Notes: generated from the sequence alone by a model not told the origin. A stretch of DNA of 64,000 nt from Devosia indica (GCF_003056405.1 NZ_PYVZ01000002.1:62001-126000), one strand, 5' to 3'. Shown: positions 1 to 9,456, counted from the stretch's first letter. Made by a program: numbers and translations.

Positions 1-2
1 CA

Positions 3-368
3 GGTCTGATCCACCACCACCATGGTGACACGCTCATTCTCGAGGGCGGGGATGGGCTCGTCGCCCTCAAGGCGACTGGACCGCTGCAGGCGATCACCGA
101 GGGGCCTGCAGAGGGACTTGAATATCGTTGCAACGGACCGCTACAGGGGTGGGCCGCCATAGTTGCGCAAGGCGAATCCCTTGCCGATTTCATCGACCTG
201 ATCGCGCAATGCCGGCTGCATTTCGACGGCGGAGACGCACTTGTGCTCGAAGGGCCGGGCCTGGCCAATCTGCGCCTCGACTGGGAACAGGGGCTGCTGG
301 TCAATTCAATCCCGCAGCCGCTCCCGGCCTATGGCGTGACGCCAGACATCACGATCAGCACCCTTTAG
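3..368 (+). CDS. C-terminal fragment of an unidentified protein
   Basis: An open frame enters from the window edge and ends at a TAG at 366-368; 121 residues are visible. No family is recognised. The fragment opens with a run of four His residues (GLIHHHHGD), is rich in Gly and Leu, and has a repeating small-beta-strand look (for example LILEGGDGLVALKATG). It lies 16 bp upstream of the alpha-mannosidase on the same strand, so it is probably co-transcribed with it and may belong to the same glycan pathway; that is inference from position only. The start and any N-terminal domains lie outside the window. Confidence 0.6.
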   Translation, partial: GLIHHHHGDTLILEGGDGLVALKATGPLQAITEGPAEGLEYRCNGPLQGWAAIVAQGESLADFIDLIAQCRLHFDGGDALVLEGPGLANLRLDWEQGLLVNSIPQPLPAYGVTPDITISTL

Positions 369-384
369 GGGCAGGACGAACGAC

Positions 385-3300
385 ATGCGTATCAAGAAAC
401 TGGACCACCTTCTGCGTCGCCTGCGCGCGCATATCTTTACGGAGATCACCACGGAATTGCCGCTGCGCTTCCGGCGCGGCCTGCCCGAGCAGCGCGGCGA
501 TATCGTTGGCGAAGATCCAAAGGGCTGGGAGGCGGTCGGTCCCGATCTGGTGTGGGGTGAGCCGGAGAGCTATTTCTGGTTTGCGACGCGTTTTGCCATG
601 CCGGAGTCCGTTGACGGGCAGCGGGTGTTTCTCAAGGTCAATGCACAGTTCGGCAATACGCGTGGCCGCTCGGACCCGCAATGCCTGGTCCGGGTCAATG
701 GGCGCATTGCCCAGGGCGCCGATGGCAATCACCAGGAAGTGCTGCTGAGCACTGCTGCCAAGGCCGGCGAAGAATTCGATATCCTGGTCGAGGCGGGCAC
801 CATCGAGGATCGCCGGCAATATGGCATGTTGTTCTCGCTGCTGGCGCATGACGCACTGGTCGAGAAGGTGTTTTACGATCTATCCGTGCCGCTTGATGTG
901 GCGCGCCTGCTGGCCGAGGATGACCCGCGGCGGCACCATATTCTCAAGCGGGTGGATGCGGCGCTGGCGCTGATCGATTTCCGGCCCGGCGATGCGGCAC
1001 GCTTTGCCGCCTCGCTCGAACAGGCCGAGGCGATTGCCGAAGAAATCTACGCGGCCGAGGATTTCGAGGACAAGCCGGTGATCACCGTTACCGGCCACAC
1101 CCATATCGATGTTGCCTGGCTCTGGCGCGTGCGCGAAACCCGCCAGAAGATGGCGCGCTCGATGTCGACGGCCCTGGCGCTGATGGAGCAATATCCCGAT
1201 TATCGCTTCATGTATAATCAGGGCGTGTTGCTGGATTACCTCGCCCAGGACTATCCCGAAGTGTTCGAGCGGCTAAAAGGGCAGGTCAAGGCGGGCAAGT
1301 TCGAGATCGAAGGGGCGCTCTGGCTCGAACCGGATGCCAATATCACCAGCGGCGAGTCGTTTGCCCGGCACATCCTGCATGGCGTGGCCTATCACGAGGA
1401 AACCTTCGGGGTGACGCCGCGCGTGTTCTGGCTGCCCGATACGTTCGGCTATTCGGCGGCCCTGCCGCAGATGATGAAGCTGGCTGATGTCGACATGTTC
1501 GTCACCCACAAGATGAGCTGGAACGACACCAACCGCATGCCCAACGAAACCTTTCACTGGCAGGGGATCGATGGCAGCACGGTGGCGGCCTATTTCATGA
1601 CCACCCAGCCCTATACCGCGACCGGTTTCGGCACGACCTACAATGCCGACATCAAGCCCACTTTCGTCATGGGCACCTGGAAGCGCCATGCCCAGCAGGC
1701 GCTCAACAAGGAACTCTTCATGGTCTATGGCCATGGCGATGGCGGTGGCGGGCCGACCCGCGAGATGCTGGAAAACATCCGCCGCATGGAAAAGGGCATT
1801 CCGGGCTGCCCCTCGATCCGGCATGAACATATGCGCCCCTATTTCGAGCGGTTGCTGAAACGCATGGCGAAGCGCCCCGACGACTATCCAACCTGGGTGG
1901 GGGAGCTTTATCTCGAGTACCACCGCGGCACGCTCACGTCGGTGGCCAAGAACAAGCGCAACAACCGGCTGGCTGAACAGGCGCTGCGCGAGCTCGAAGT
2001 GCTGGCCGTGTTGGCGCAGGAACAGCTTGGGGTGCCCTATCCGGCGCAGCCGTTGCACGATCTGTGGCGCATCGTGCTGCTCAACCAGTTCCATGACATC
2101 TTGCCCGGCACCTCGATTGGTGGCGTGTTTGACGATAGTGACCGAGACTATGCACGCTTCTTTGAAACTGCCGAAAGCTTGCGCGCCGAACTGACCGGTG
2201 CCCTGGCGGGGAAGGGGCACTTCGGCCTGTTCAACGCCCTGGGCAGGTCGCGCGATGGGTTGCTCGAATTCGATGCCGACCAGCCTTCCAGCCTGACACT
2301 GGGTGGTCAAACTCTGGCCAGCCAGATCATTCATCGGGCCGACGGACGGACGCGCCAAGGCGTGCTGGTCAAGGACCTGCCAGCCACCAGCGTTGTGACA
2401 GTTCAGTGTGCGGAAGCGGACCTGGCCGAGGGTACTGGCGGGCTCGTGGTCTCGGCGCATCGCCTGGAAAACGCCTTGATTGCGGCACGTTTCGACGACA
2501 AGGGACATCTGGTGTCCCTGTTCGACAAGCGGCGGGGGCGAGAGACGATCAAGCCCGGGCAGGCGGCGAACCGGTTGCAGGCCTATCGCGATATGCCGGT
2601 CGAATATGACGCCTGGGACATTGACGACAGTTTCGAGGATCAGGTCTGGGAGATCGACACCCTGGTCAGCGCCGAGGTGGTCGAGACCGGCCCGCACCGC
2701 GCCGCGATCCGTTTCGAATGGCGCTATGAGCGCTCGCGCATCGTGCAGATCGTGGCCCTTGAGGCGGGTAGCGACCGGCTGGACTTTGACAGTTTCGTGG
2801 ACTGGCATGAACACGATACGCTGGTGAAAGTGGCGTTTCCGCTCGATGTGCTGGCCCAGGAAAGCACGGCGGAAATCCAGTTCGGTCATGTCCGTCGCCC
2901 CAGCCACGCCAATACCTCATGGGATCAGGCGCGTTTCGAGACCGTCATGCATCGCTGGGTCGATGTGTCCGAACCCGATTTCGGCGTCGCCTTCGTCAAT
3001 GACTGCAAATATGGCTATGATGTGCGCGGCAGTACGGTGCGGCTCACGCTGCTGAAGTCGCCGGTCTATCCCTGGCCCGAGGCCGACCAGGGCGAACATC
3101 ATTTCCGCTACGCGGCCATTGTGCATCATGGCCTTCTGGCCAGCGACATTCCGGCTCGCGCCGAGGCATACAACCTGCCCCTGAGGCTGGTGGCGGGGCA
3201 GGGCGATGGGGCCGCAAACGGGCCGCTGCTGGCACTGGACGGGCAGGGCGCGACACTCGAAGCGCTCAAGCGCAGCGAAGACGGGACAGGCCTTATCTCC

Positions 3301-3492
3301 CGCATCTGGGAGACCCATGGCCGCAGCAGTACGGTGAGCGTCCGCCTGCCCGAAGGCACAAGTCAGGCCCAGATCGTCAATCTGCTTGAACGGGATCCGC
3401 AGGCCCTGATAATCGAGGACGGCAAGGTGCAGTTGGCACTGGCGCCCTTCCAGATCGTGACTCTCAAACTGCAGACGGGGACCGGGGCGTGA
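385..3492 (+). CDS. alpha-mannosidase, glycoside hydrolase family 38
   Basis: Hydrolyses terminal alpha-mannosyl linkages with a retaining, zinc-dependent mechanism. At 1035 residues it matches bacterial GH38 enzymes in length. The GH38 N-terminal block HTHIDVAWLW is at residues 238-247 (zinc-binding His and Asp). WLEPDANITSGES at about 313-325 carries the probable nucleophile Asp317, and the LNQFHDILPGTSI block (from about residue 569) follows in the middle domain. No signal peptide is visible, so a cytoplasmic location is likely, acting on imported mannosides. It overlaps the downstream PHP gene by 4 bp, indicating one operon. Exact linkage specificity cannot be read from sequence. Confidence 0.93.
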   Translation: MRIKKLDHLLRRLRAHIFTEITTELPLRFRRGLPEQRGDIVGEDPKGWEAVGPDLVWGEPESYFWFATRFAMPESVDGQRVFLKVNAQFGNTRGRSDPQCLVRVNGRIAQGADGNHQEVLLSTAAKAGEEFDILVEAGTIEDRRQYGMLFSLLAHDALVEKVFYDLSVPLDVARLLAEDDPRRHHILKRVDAALALIDFRPGDAARFAASLEQAEAIAEEIYAAEDFEDKPVITVTGHTHIDVAWLWRVRETRQKMARSMSTALALMEQYPDYRFMYNQGVLLDYLAQDYPEVFERLKGQVKAGKFEIEGALWLEPDANITSGESFARHILHGVAYHEETFGVTPRVFWLPDTFGYSAALPQMMKLADVDMFVTHKMSWNDTNRMPNETFHWQGIDGSTVAAYFMTTQPYTATGFGTTYNADIKPTFVMGTWKRHAQQALNKELFMVYGHGDGGGGPTREMLENIRRMEKGIPGCPSIRHEHMRPYFERLLKRMAKRPDDYPTWVGELYLEYHRGTLTSVAKNKRNNRLAEQALRELEVLAVLAQEQLGVPYPAQPLHDLWRIVLLNQFHDILPGTSIGGVFDDSDRDYARFFETAESLRAELTGALAGKGHFGLFNALGRSRDGLLEFDADQPSSLTLGGQTLASQIIHRADGRTRQGVLVKDLPATSVVTVQCAEADLAEGTGGLVVSAHRLENALIAARFDDKGHLVSLFDKRRGRETIKPGQAANRLQAYRDMPVEYDAWDIDDSFEDQVWEIDTLVSAEVVETGPHRAAIRFEWRYERSRIVQIVALEAGSDRLDFDSFVDWHEHDTLVKVAFPLDVLAQESTAEIQFGHVRRPSHANTSWDQARFETVMHRWVDVSEPDFGVAFVNDCKYGYDVRGSTVRLTLLKSPVYPWPEADQGEHHFRYAAIVHHGLLASDIPARAEAYNLPLRLVAGQGDGAANGPLLALDGQGATLEALKRSEDGTGLISRIWETHGRSSTVSVRLPEGTSQAQIVNLLERDPQALIIEDGKVQLALAPFQIVTLKLQTGTGA

Positions 3493-4595
3493 TCCCGGCC
3501 ATCCCAAATTCTTTACCGCCACTCGAGGCCCGGGAAGGGGTTTGGCTCAAGGGCGATTGGCATCTGCATTCCCGGCACAGCACGGATTCGTCCAACAATT
3601 CGATTGGCAAGATCATCGGCTTTGCCGAGCGGCATGGTTTTGACTATCTCGCCATCACCGATCACGACGTTCACGTCATGGGCGCGGTGGCCAGCCACAC
3701 CTGGGCCGATCCCGAATTTGGCTCGGATAGGCTGCTGCTGTTCCACGGTGCCGAGCTGACCGCCAATCGCGGTCATATCAACATCCTTGCCACCGAACCC
3801 TATGACCACCAGCGTGTGTTCGACCATCGCGATGATCGCGACTGGAACCTGCTTGCACTCAAGCGCGAGCTGGGTGTGCATTTCTCCGCCAATCATCCGA
3901 GCACCAAGAACCATTATGGCTTTTCGTTCGACCTGGCGGATTCGGTGGAAATCTGGAATGGCAGCGCCTGGCCCAAGAACATTCCGGGCGTCCGCATCTG
4001 GGACGACATGCTCAAGTCCGGGCGCATGCTGGGGGGGCGCGGCGGCAGCGACGCCCATCATGGCGTGCCCGAAACACCTGAATTGACAACGTCCCTGTCC
4101 ATCGAGGCGAGCGCCAATTATGTTGGCACGCCCACCACGTGGATTTATGCGCGCGAGCGCAGCAAACAAGCCGTGCTTGAAGCCATGGCGGCCGGCCGGG
4201 CTTCAGTCAGCGCCAATCCGTTCAATCCACGCGTCGAACTGGTCGCCGATCACGATGGAGACGGGGTGATGGACATGATGATGGGTGACAATGTCAAACC
4301 CACCGGTGCGCCGGTAACCTTCGAGGTGCGCCTTTTGGGCGGAGGCATCGAGGGGGCCAGCTATCGCGTGCGGGTGGTCCGCAATCGCGACGAATTTGCA
4401 ACGCTGATTACCGATCCTCAGACGCGCAGCGTTCGCTTTACCGACACGCCAGGTCTTGACGAGCGCAACTACTATCGCGTCGAGATCGAGGGACCGCAGG
4501 TGCCCTATCCGGCGGTGCCCAATTCCATGGCGCTGAGCCAGAACATGGTCGCCCTCTCCAATCCGCTCTATTTCAACTACAATCCGTCTTTCTAG
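3489..4595 (+). CDS. PHP-domain metallohydrolase, CehA/McbA type
   Basis: 368 residues from a GTG start that overlaps the mannosidase stop by 4 bp (GTGA). Metal-binding motifs of the PHP superfamily are present in order: WHLHSRHST near the N-terminus, LAITDHDVH, HGAEL with GHINIL, NHPS, and RGGSDAHHG. These are the usual His/Asp/Glu ligands of a di- or trinuclear metal centre that hydrolyses phosphoesters or related bonds. The C-terminal third looks like a beta-rich accessory domain. No signal peptide is seen. The substrate is unknown; coupling to a GH38 enzyme suggests a glycan or glycan-phosphate role (inference). Confidence 0.8.
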   Translation: MIPAIPNSLPPLEAREGVWLKGDWHLHSRHSTDSSNNSIGKIIGFAERHGFDYLAITDHDVHVMGAVASHTWADPEFGSDRLLLFHGAELTANRGHINILATEPYDHQRVFDHRDDRDWNLLALKRELGVHFSANHPSTKNHYGFSFDLADSVEIWNGSAWPKNIPGVRIWDDMLKSGRMLGGRGGSDAHHGVPETPELTTSLSIEASANYVGTPTTWIYARERSKQAVLEAMAAGRASVSANPFNPRVELVADHDGDGVMDMMMGDNVKPTGAPVTFEVRLLGGGIEGASYRVRVVRNRDEFATLITDPQTRSVRFTDTPGLDERNYYRVEIEGPQVPYPAVPNSMALSQNMVALSNPLYFNYNPSF

Positions 4596-4626
4596 GCGCC
4601 CAAATGGGCGGGATTGCCTGCCTGAC

Positions 4627-4656
4627 TTGACAACCGAGCGGACCGACCGCCACTAG
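4627..4656 (+). promoter_or_regulatory. candidate promoter of the iron ABC operon
   Basis: TTGACA at 4627-4632, then an 18-nt spacer and a weak -10-like CACTAG at 4651-4656. Transcription would begin near 4663, which favours the ATG at 4680 (with AAAAGG upstream) over the one at 4662 as the start of the ATPase. The -10 match is poor, so this is tentative. Confidence 0.3.
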
Positions 4657-4679
4657 CAGGCATGAAAAAGGCAAAGTCC

Positions 4680-5711
4680 ATGCTTGTTCTCAACGGCGTC
4701 ACGCGGCATTTCGGTCGCGTCGCGGCGCTTGAGGATGTCTCGCTCGAGATCGGGGCCGGGCAGGTGTTGTGCCTGGTCGGGCATTCCGGCTGCGGGAAAT
4801 CGACGCTATTGCGGACCATTGCCGGCATCGAGACGCTTGATGCCGGCAGCATTGTGATCGACGGCACGCCGGTCTCGGGGCCGGGCGTGTTTGTCGAGCC
4901 GGAGCATCGCCGGGTTGGCTTCATGTTCCAGGATTATGCGCTGTTTCCGCATTTGAGCGTGCGCGACAATGTCGGTTTCGGGCTAGGCCGGCTGCCGCGT
5001 GCAGAGCGTGGGGCCCGCGTCGCCTCCATTCTGGACAGCATTGGCATTGCGACGCTGGCGGACCGCTATCCCCACATGCTTTCAGGTGGTGAACAGCAGC
5101 GTGTGGCGCTGGCACGCGCCCTGGCACCGCAGCCGCGCCTGCTGCTGATGGACGAGCCGTTTTCCAATCTGGATCGCGGGCTGCGCGATCGGGTGCGGCA
5201 CGAGACCCTGTCCATCGTGCGCGAACTGGGCATGACGGCAGTGGTCGTGACCCATGATCCGGAAGAGGCCCTGGCCATTGGGGACATGGTGGCGCTGCTG
5301 CAGAAGGGGCGCCTGGTTGAAATGGGGACCGGCGAGCGCATCTATGACGCGCCTTGGACGGCCTATGCGGCCTCGTTCTTTTCCAGCATGAATGTCATTC
5401 CGGCGCGATTGAAGGCCAATGTGCTCGAGACGCCGCTGGGACGTTTCCCTGCGGCGGCGCTGGAGGGAACACCCAAGGTCTTGTTGCGACCGCAATCGAT
5501 CACATTGAGTGATGACGGCCTTCCGGCACAGGTGCTCGACAGGTCGGTCCTGGGGGAAATCGAGGAGCTGCTGCTGGCCGTCGAAGGGATGGACGAGCCC
5601 TTGGTGATGCGTGGCACTGCACGTCACGATGTGCGCCCCGGGGATGCGGTGCGGTTTGCCGTAAATGCGCATGAGGTCTTGATATTTCCATCGGAATCCG
5701 AGCCGATCTGA
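4680..5711 (+). CDS. fbpC: ferric iron ABC transporter ATP-binding protein (FbpC type)
   Basis: ATPase that powers Fe3+ import. Walker A GHSGCGKST is at about residues 34-42, followed by a Q-loop (FMFQDYALFPH), signature LSGGEQQRVALARAL, Walker B LLLMDEP and the switch His in VVVTHDPEEA. A TOBE-like regulatory tail extends to 343 residues, as expected for FbpC/PotA relatives. An in-frame ATG at 4662 would add six residues; 4680 was chosen for its better ribosome site and the position of the candidate promoter. The binding protein and permease follow on the same strand, in an ATPase-first gene order. Confidence 0.88.
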   Translation: MLVLNGVTRHFGRVAALEDVSLEIGAGQVLCLVGHSGCGKSTLLRTIAGIETLDAGSIVIDGTPVSGPGVFVEPEHRRVGFMFQDYALFPHLSVRDNVGFGLGRLPRAERGARVASILDSIGIATLADRYPHMLSGGEQQRVALARALAPQPRLLLMDEPFSNLDRGLRDRVRHETLSIVRELGMTAVVVTHDPEEALAIGDMVALLQKGRLVEMGTGERIYDAPWTAYAASFFSSMNVIPARLKANVLETPLGRFPAAALEGTPKVLLRPQSITLSDDGLPAQVLDRSVLGEIEELLLAVEGMDEPLVMRGTARHDVRPGDAVRFAVNAHEVLIFPSESEPI

Positions 5712-5732
5712 TTATTGAGTACAATCAATAGT

Positions 5733-5747
5733 TTAGATCCATTCTAA
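5733..5747 (+). promoter_or_regulatory. Irr-box-like palindrome upstream of the iron-binding protein gene
   Basis: TTAGA-TCCAT-TCTAA is an inverted repeat (5-bp arms, 5-nt spacer) with an extra T on the left. It resembles the iron control element (TTTAGAA-N-TTCTAAA type) bound by Irr in Hyphomicrobiales and Rhodobacterales. It lies 111 bp upstream of the FbpA start, in the 147-bp gap between the ATPase and FbpA genes. Irr control is inferred from motif and context. Confidence 0.5.
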
Positions 5748-5858
5748 GCTGGTTCCAAATAATTTGACTTTTACTGTCCGGTATGGCTTTTGCGGCGTCG
5801 AAGAGGGTGCGGCGGAGGAGTCCGGGCATCCTGCTGATGTCGTAATGGGAGATCGACT

Positions 5859-6887
5859 ATGCGCAAGCTTTTCAAGAATTTTGGTGTTGCCAGCGTGTTG
5901 GCCATGGCCGCAGCCGTTCCGGCCATGGCCCAGGAAGTCAACATCTACACCACACGCGAGCCGGGCCTGATTCAGCCGATTCTCGATGCCTTCACTGCAG
6001 AAACCGGTATTGCGGTCAACACCGTGTTTCTCGAGAGCGGCCTGATCGAGCGTGTGCAGTCGGAAGGCGAAAGCTCTCCTGCTGACCTGCTGATGGCTGT
6101 CGATTTCGGTGCCCTGATTGATCTGGTCGAGGCCGGCGTGACGCAACCGGTGGATTCGGACGTGCTGGAGGCTGCCATTCCGGCTTCGCTGCGGGACGCG
6201 GAGGGCAACTGGTTTGCGCTCTCAGGCCGTGCCCGCGTAGTCTATGCGGCCAAGGAACTGGACCTCGACAGCATCACCTATGAGCAGCTCGACGACGAGG
6301 AATTCCGCGGCAAGCTGTGTATCCGCTCGGGGCAGCACCCCTACAATACCGCGATGTTCGCGGCCTATATGGCCAAGTATGGCGAGGACGCCACGCGGAG
6401 CTGGCTCGAAGGCATCAAGGCCAATCAGGCACGCGCGGCCGCTGGTGGTGACCGGGATGGTGCCCGCGATATTGCAGCCGGTGTCTGCGACATCGCTGTT
6501 GCCAATTCCTACTATTACGGCCTGATGGCGAGCGGTTCGAGCGGTGACGAGCAAAAGGGCTGGTCGGATGCGGTCAAGGTGATCCTGCCGACCTTTGAAG
6601 GCGGCGGCACGCTGGTCAATGTGAGCGGTGCGGCCGTGGCGGCCCATGCCCCCAACCGCGAGCAGGCCGTTGAACTGCTCGAATATCTGGTTTCCGACGC
6701 TGCGCAGAAGCTCTATGCCGAAGCCAATTTCGAGTATCCGGTAACAACCACGGCAGAGGTGCACCCCATTATTGCCGCCTTTGGCACGCTGGAACCCGAC
6801 AGCCAGTCGCTGACCGAAGTGCTGCCGTTCCGGGCACGCGCCAGCGAACTGGTCGATGAAGTCAATTTCGACACCTTCACCAACTGA
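5859..6887 (+). CDS. fbpA: ferric iron ABC transporter substrate-binding protein (FbpA/FutA type)
   Basis: Periplasmic Fe3+-binding protein, 342 residues. A Sec signal peptide (MRKLF...PAMA) is probably cleaved at about residue 25 before QEVNIYTTREP. The family's iron-ligating tyrosine pair is seen in VANSYYYGLM. The start has GGGAGA six bases upstream. The gene is preceded by an Irr-box-like palindrome and followed by a strong hairpin, then by the permease gene. Related binding proteins can carry other ligands, but the Tyr pair and ATPase type support iron. Confidence 0.9.
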   Translation: MRKLFKNFGVASVLAMAAAVPAMAQEVNIYTTREPGLIQPILDAFTAETGIAVNTVFLESGLIERVQSEGESSPADLLMAVDFGALIDLVEAGVTQPVDSDVLEAAIPASLRDAEGNWFALSGRARVVYAAKELDLDSITYEQLDDEEFRGKLCIRSGQHPYNTAMFAAYMAKYGEDATRSWLEGIKANQARAAAGGDRDGARDIAAGVCDIAVANSYYYGLMASGSSGDEQKGWSDAVKVILPTFEGGGTLVNVSGAAVAAHAPNREQAVELLEYLVSDAAQKLYAEANFEYPVTTTAEVHPIIAAFGTLEPDSQSLTEVLPFRARASELVDEVNFDTFTN

Positions 6888-6896
6888 GTTGGTTCG

Positions 6897-6918
6897 GCGG
6901 CGCCTGAAAGGGCGCCGC
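6897..6918 (+). promoter_or_regulatory. intercistronic hairpin between fbpA and fbpB
   Basis: A perfect 8-bp GC stem (GCGGCGCC / GGCGCCGC) with a 6-nt loop lies 9 bp after the fbpA stop and just before the permease start. There is no proper T-tract, so it is more likely an mRNA 3'-end stabiliser or partial attenuator than a full terminator. Confidence 0.65.
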
Positions 6919-6926
6919 ACTTCTTG

Positions 6927-8594
6927 ATGGCCGACATGACCCAAGGACGCCGACGAGGCCGTCCTGACATTGCGATCAGCCCCTGGGCCGCCGTGGCATT
7001 CGTCGCGGCGGCTCTTGCGCTCGTCCCCATTTTGGCGATTGCGGCAACGGCTGTGGCGAATACCGGCGGGCTGTGGGGACACATTGTCCAGTTCGTGCTG
7101 CCCCAGTCGACCTGGAATACGCTGGTGCTGCTGGCCGGTTCGGGACTGATCGCGACCATGGTCGGCACCGGCGCGGCCTGGATCGTCAGCGCCTATGATT
7201 TTCGCGGGCGCGGCTTTCTCGAATGGGCGCTGCTGCTGCCATTGGCAGTGCCGACCTACATCATGGCCTATGCCTATCTCGACATTCTGAACCCGCTTGG
7301 CCCGGTGCAGGGCGTGCTGCGCTGGGTGCTCGGCTATTCCAGTCCGCGTCAGTTCCGCTTGCCTGACTTGCGGGCGATGTGGGGCGCTATCCTGGTGTTC
7401 GGGTTCGTACTCTACCCTTACGTCTATCTGACCGCGCGGGCGATGTTCCTGACCCAGGCCGCAAATGTAACCGAAGTGGCGCGGACGCTCGGGGTGCCGC
7501 GCTCAGCCATATTCTGGCGGGTGGCGCTGCCATTGGCGCGGCCGGCCATTGTGGTCGGCGTGTCGCTGGTTTTGATGGAAGTGCTCAACGATGTGGGGGC
7601 GGCCCAATTCCTGGGCGTGCGTACCTTGACGGCCACCATCTACACGACCTGGATCGTGCGTACGGATCTGGCCGGGGCAGCGCAAATTGCCATTGGCATG
7701 CTGGTGCTGGTTGTGGCCGTGTTGATGCTGGAGCGCTGGGCGCGGCGCAATCGGCGGTTCGCGTCCACGGCGCAGAATGCACGGCAGATGCAGCGCTTCG
7801 CGCTCAAGGGGCCGGCCGCCGCGATTGCTTTCGGCCTGGGTGTTGCGCCGATCCTGATCGGGTTCGTGGGCCCTGCGATCTATCTGGTGGTTGCTGCCGC
7901 GCGGCGGCTCGAATTTGCGGGGCTTTCCAACGCATTGCTGCGCGCGACGCTCAATACGGTCAGTGTCTCGGCGATCGCGACATTGGCCATTCTCGCCATT
8001 GGCTTTGCGCTGGCCTATGCGGCCCGCCTGCATGCATCGCGCTGGACCAGCGCGGCGATGCGTATTGCCTCGTTGGGCTATGCCGTGCCCGGTACCGTAC
8101 TGGCAATCGGCATTCTGGTGCCGGTGGCCGCGCTCGACCGGACGCTGGGGGGCTGGTGGACGGCCTGGACGGGGCTGCCGGGCGGGTTGTTGCTGCTCGG
8201 GTCAGGGGCTGCGCTGGTCTATGCTTATGCGGCGCGCTTCATGGCGATTTCCGCAGGGGGAATCGAAGCCGGGTTGAGCCGCATTCCGCCCGCCTATGAC
8301 CACGCCGCCCGCACGTTGGGGCAATCGTCCAGCGGCACGCTGCTGCGCGTTCACCTGCCCTTGTCGCGGTCGGCGCTGACAGCGGCGGGCCTGCTGGTTT
8401 TTGTGGACTGCATGAAGGAGCTGCCGGCAACCTTGCTGCTGCGGCCGCTCAATTTCGAGAGCCTCGCCACGCTGCTCTATGGCGAGGCGGCGCGGGGAAC
8501 CTATGAAGATGCGGCGCTGGCCGCTCTCATCATCGTGGCCATCGGTATCCTGCCGGTGATCCTGCTCGCGCGCACGTCGAACAGGATCCGGTGA
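6927..8594 (+). CDS. fbpB: ferric iron ABC transporter permease (FbpB type, two fused permease domains)
   Basis: Inner-membrane channel of the iron importer. The 555-residue protein holds two homologous permease units, about twelve membrane segments in total. Each half has an EAA loop that contacts the ATPase: EVARTLGVPRSAIFWRVALP in the first and HAARTLGQSSSGTLLRVHLP in the second. This fused arrangement is typical of FbpB/SfuB. ATG at 6927 is preferred over the TTG at 6924. It converges on the phosphonate operon, with a 28-bp gap and no clear terminator. Confidence 0.9.
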   Translation: MADMTQGRRRGRPDIAISPWAAVAFVAAALALVPILAIAATAVANTGGLWGHIVQFVLPQSTWNTLVLLAGSGLIATMVGTGAAWIVSAYDFRGRGFLEWALLLPLAVPTYIMAYAYLDILNPLGPVQGVLRWVLGYSSPRQFRLPDLRAMWGAILVFGFVLYPYVYLTARAMFLTQAANVTEVARTLGVPRSAIFWRVALPLARPAIVVGVSLVLMEVLNDVGAAQFLGVRTLTATIYTTWIVRTDLAGAAQIAIGMLVLVVAVLMLERWARRNRRFASTAQNARQMQRFALKGPAAAIAFGLGVAPILIGFVGPAIYLVVAAARRLEFAGLSNALLRATLNTVSVSAIATLAILAIGFALAYAARLHASRWTSAAMRIASLGYAVPGTVLAIGILVPVAALDRTLGGWWTAWTGLPGGLLLLGSGAALVYAYAARFMAISAGGIEAGLSRIPPAYDHAARTLGQSSSGTLLRVHLPLSRSALTAAGLLVFVDCMKELPATLLLRPLNFESLATLLYGEAARGTYEDAALAALIIVAIGILPVILLARTSNRIR

Positions 8595-8622
8595 TGGGCC
8601 GCCCTATCCGCTGGTGTCTGGG

Positions 8623-9453
8623 CTAGATCAGCCGAGCCCGTATGCGGCGGGAGATGGCGTCGATGATCGCCACGGTGACCAGGATCATCAGGATGATGAA
8701 GGCAGCTTCCTGCCAATTGTTGATGCGGATGCGGTCGGACAGTTGCAAGCCGATGCCGCCCGCCCCGACAATGCCCAGAATGGTGGCTGAGCGGACATTG
8801 GATTCGAAGAAATAGAGCACGTGGCTCATCATGACCGGGAAAACCTGAGGGAAGACCCCGAGCCGAACCACGTGGATATTGTCGCCGCCAGAGGCCCGGA
8901 CTCCGTCAACCGGCTTATTGTCGACGTTCTCGATAGCTTCGGCGAAGAGTTTGCCGAAGACCATGACATCGCCCACGGCGATGGCCAGCACGCCGGCAAA
9001 GGGCCCGAGGCCCACGGCAGAAACGAAGATCAGCGCCCAGACCAGGCCGTCTATGCCGCGGAAGGTGTCGAAGAAGCGGCGGAGCCCGAAATGGAACAGC
9101 CAGTTGGGGACGATGTTCTTGGCGCCAAGAAAGCCCAGCGGCAAGGCCACTATGAAGGCGATCAGCGTGCCCAGAAACGCCATGGCCAGGGTTTCGAACA
9201 TGGCATAGGTGTAGTCCCATAGGCCATCACCGGGCCAAGGCGGGATCATCAGGGTGACCAGCAGGCCGAGCTTGTTGAGACCGTTCACGATCCGCATGGG
9301 AGAGGCGTCGATCCACCACAGGCCGAAGGCGAGGACGGCCACAAAGCCCAGCCACAGCCCCCATGTGCGCAGACGCTCAGGTAGCGGGCGGGTGAATATC
9401 CGGGGGTTGGTGCGCCTGAGGCGCGCGATGTCGGCGTGCAGCGTAGCGGTCAT
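8623..9453 (-). CDS. phnE: phosphonate ABC transporter permease, second PhnE
   Basis: Integral membrane subunit of the phosphonate importer, 276 residues, last gene of the minus-strand phn operon. It begins with a short cytoplasmic segment, then a membrane span (LWLGFVAVLAFGLWW), and the PhnE core follows, including GVRASGGDNIHVVRLGVFPQV, the EAA-like ATPase contact, and the ESNVRSATILGIVGAGGIG block. Only 3 bp separate it from the preceding phnE, with which it probably forms a heterodimer. Confidence 0.9.
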   Translation of the reverse strand: MTATLHADIARLRRTNPRIFTRPLPERLRTWGLWLGFVAVLAFGLWWIDASPMRIVNGLNKLGLLVTLMIPPWPGDGLWDYTYAMFETLAMAFLGTLIAFIVALPLGFLGAKNIVPNWLFHFGLRRFFDTFRGIDGLVWALIFVSAVGLGPFAGVLAIAVGDVMVFGKLFAEAIENVDNKPVDGVRASGGDNIHVVRLGVFPQVFPVMMSHVLYFFESNVRSATILGIVGAGGIGLQLSDRIRINNWQEAAFIILMILVTVAIIDAISRRIRARLI

Positions 9454-9456
9454 GGT

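Noticed and set aside
1273-2907. Long open frame (544 codons) antisense to the alpha-mannosidase gene
   Set aside because: High-GC shadow: the sense gene has full GH38 motifs, while the antisense product has no recognisable domain and no ribosome site.
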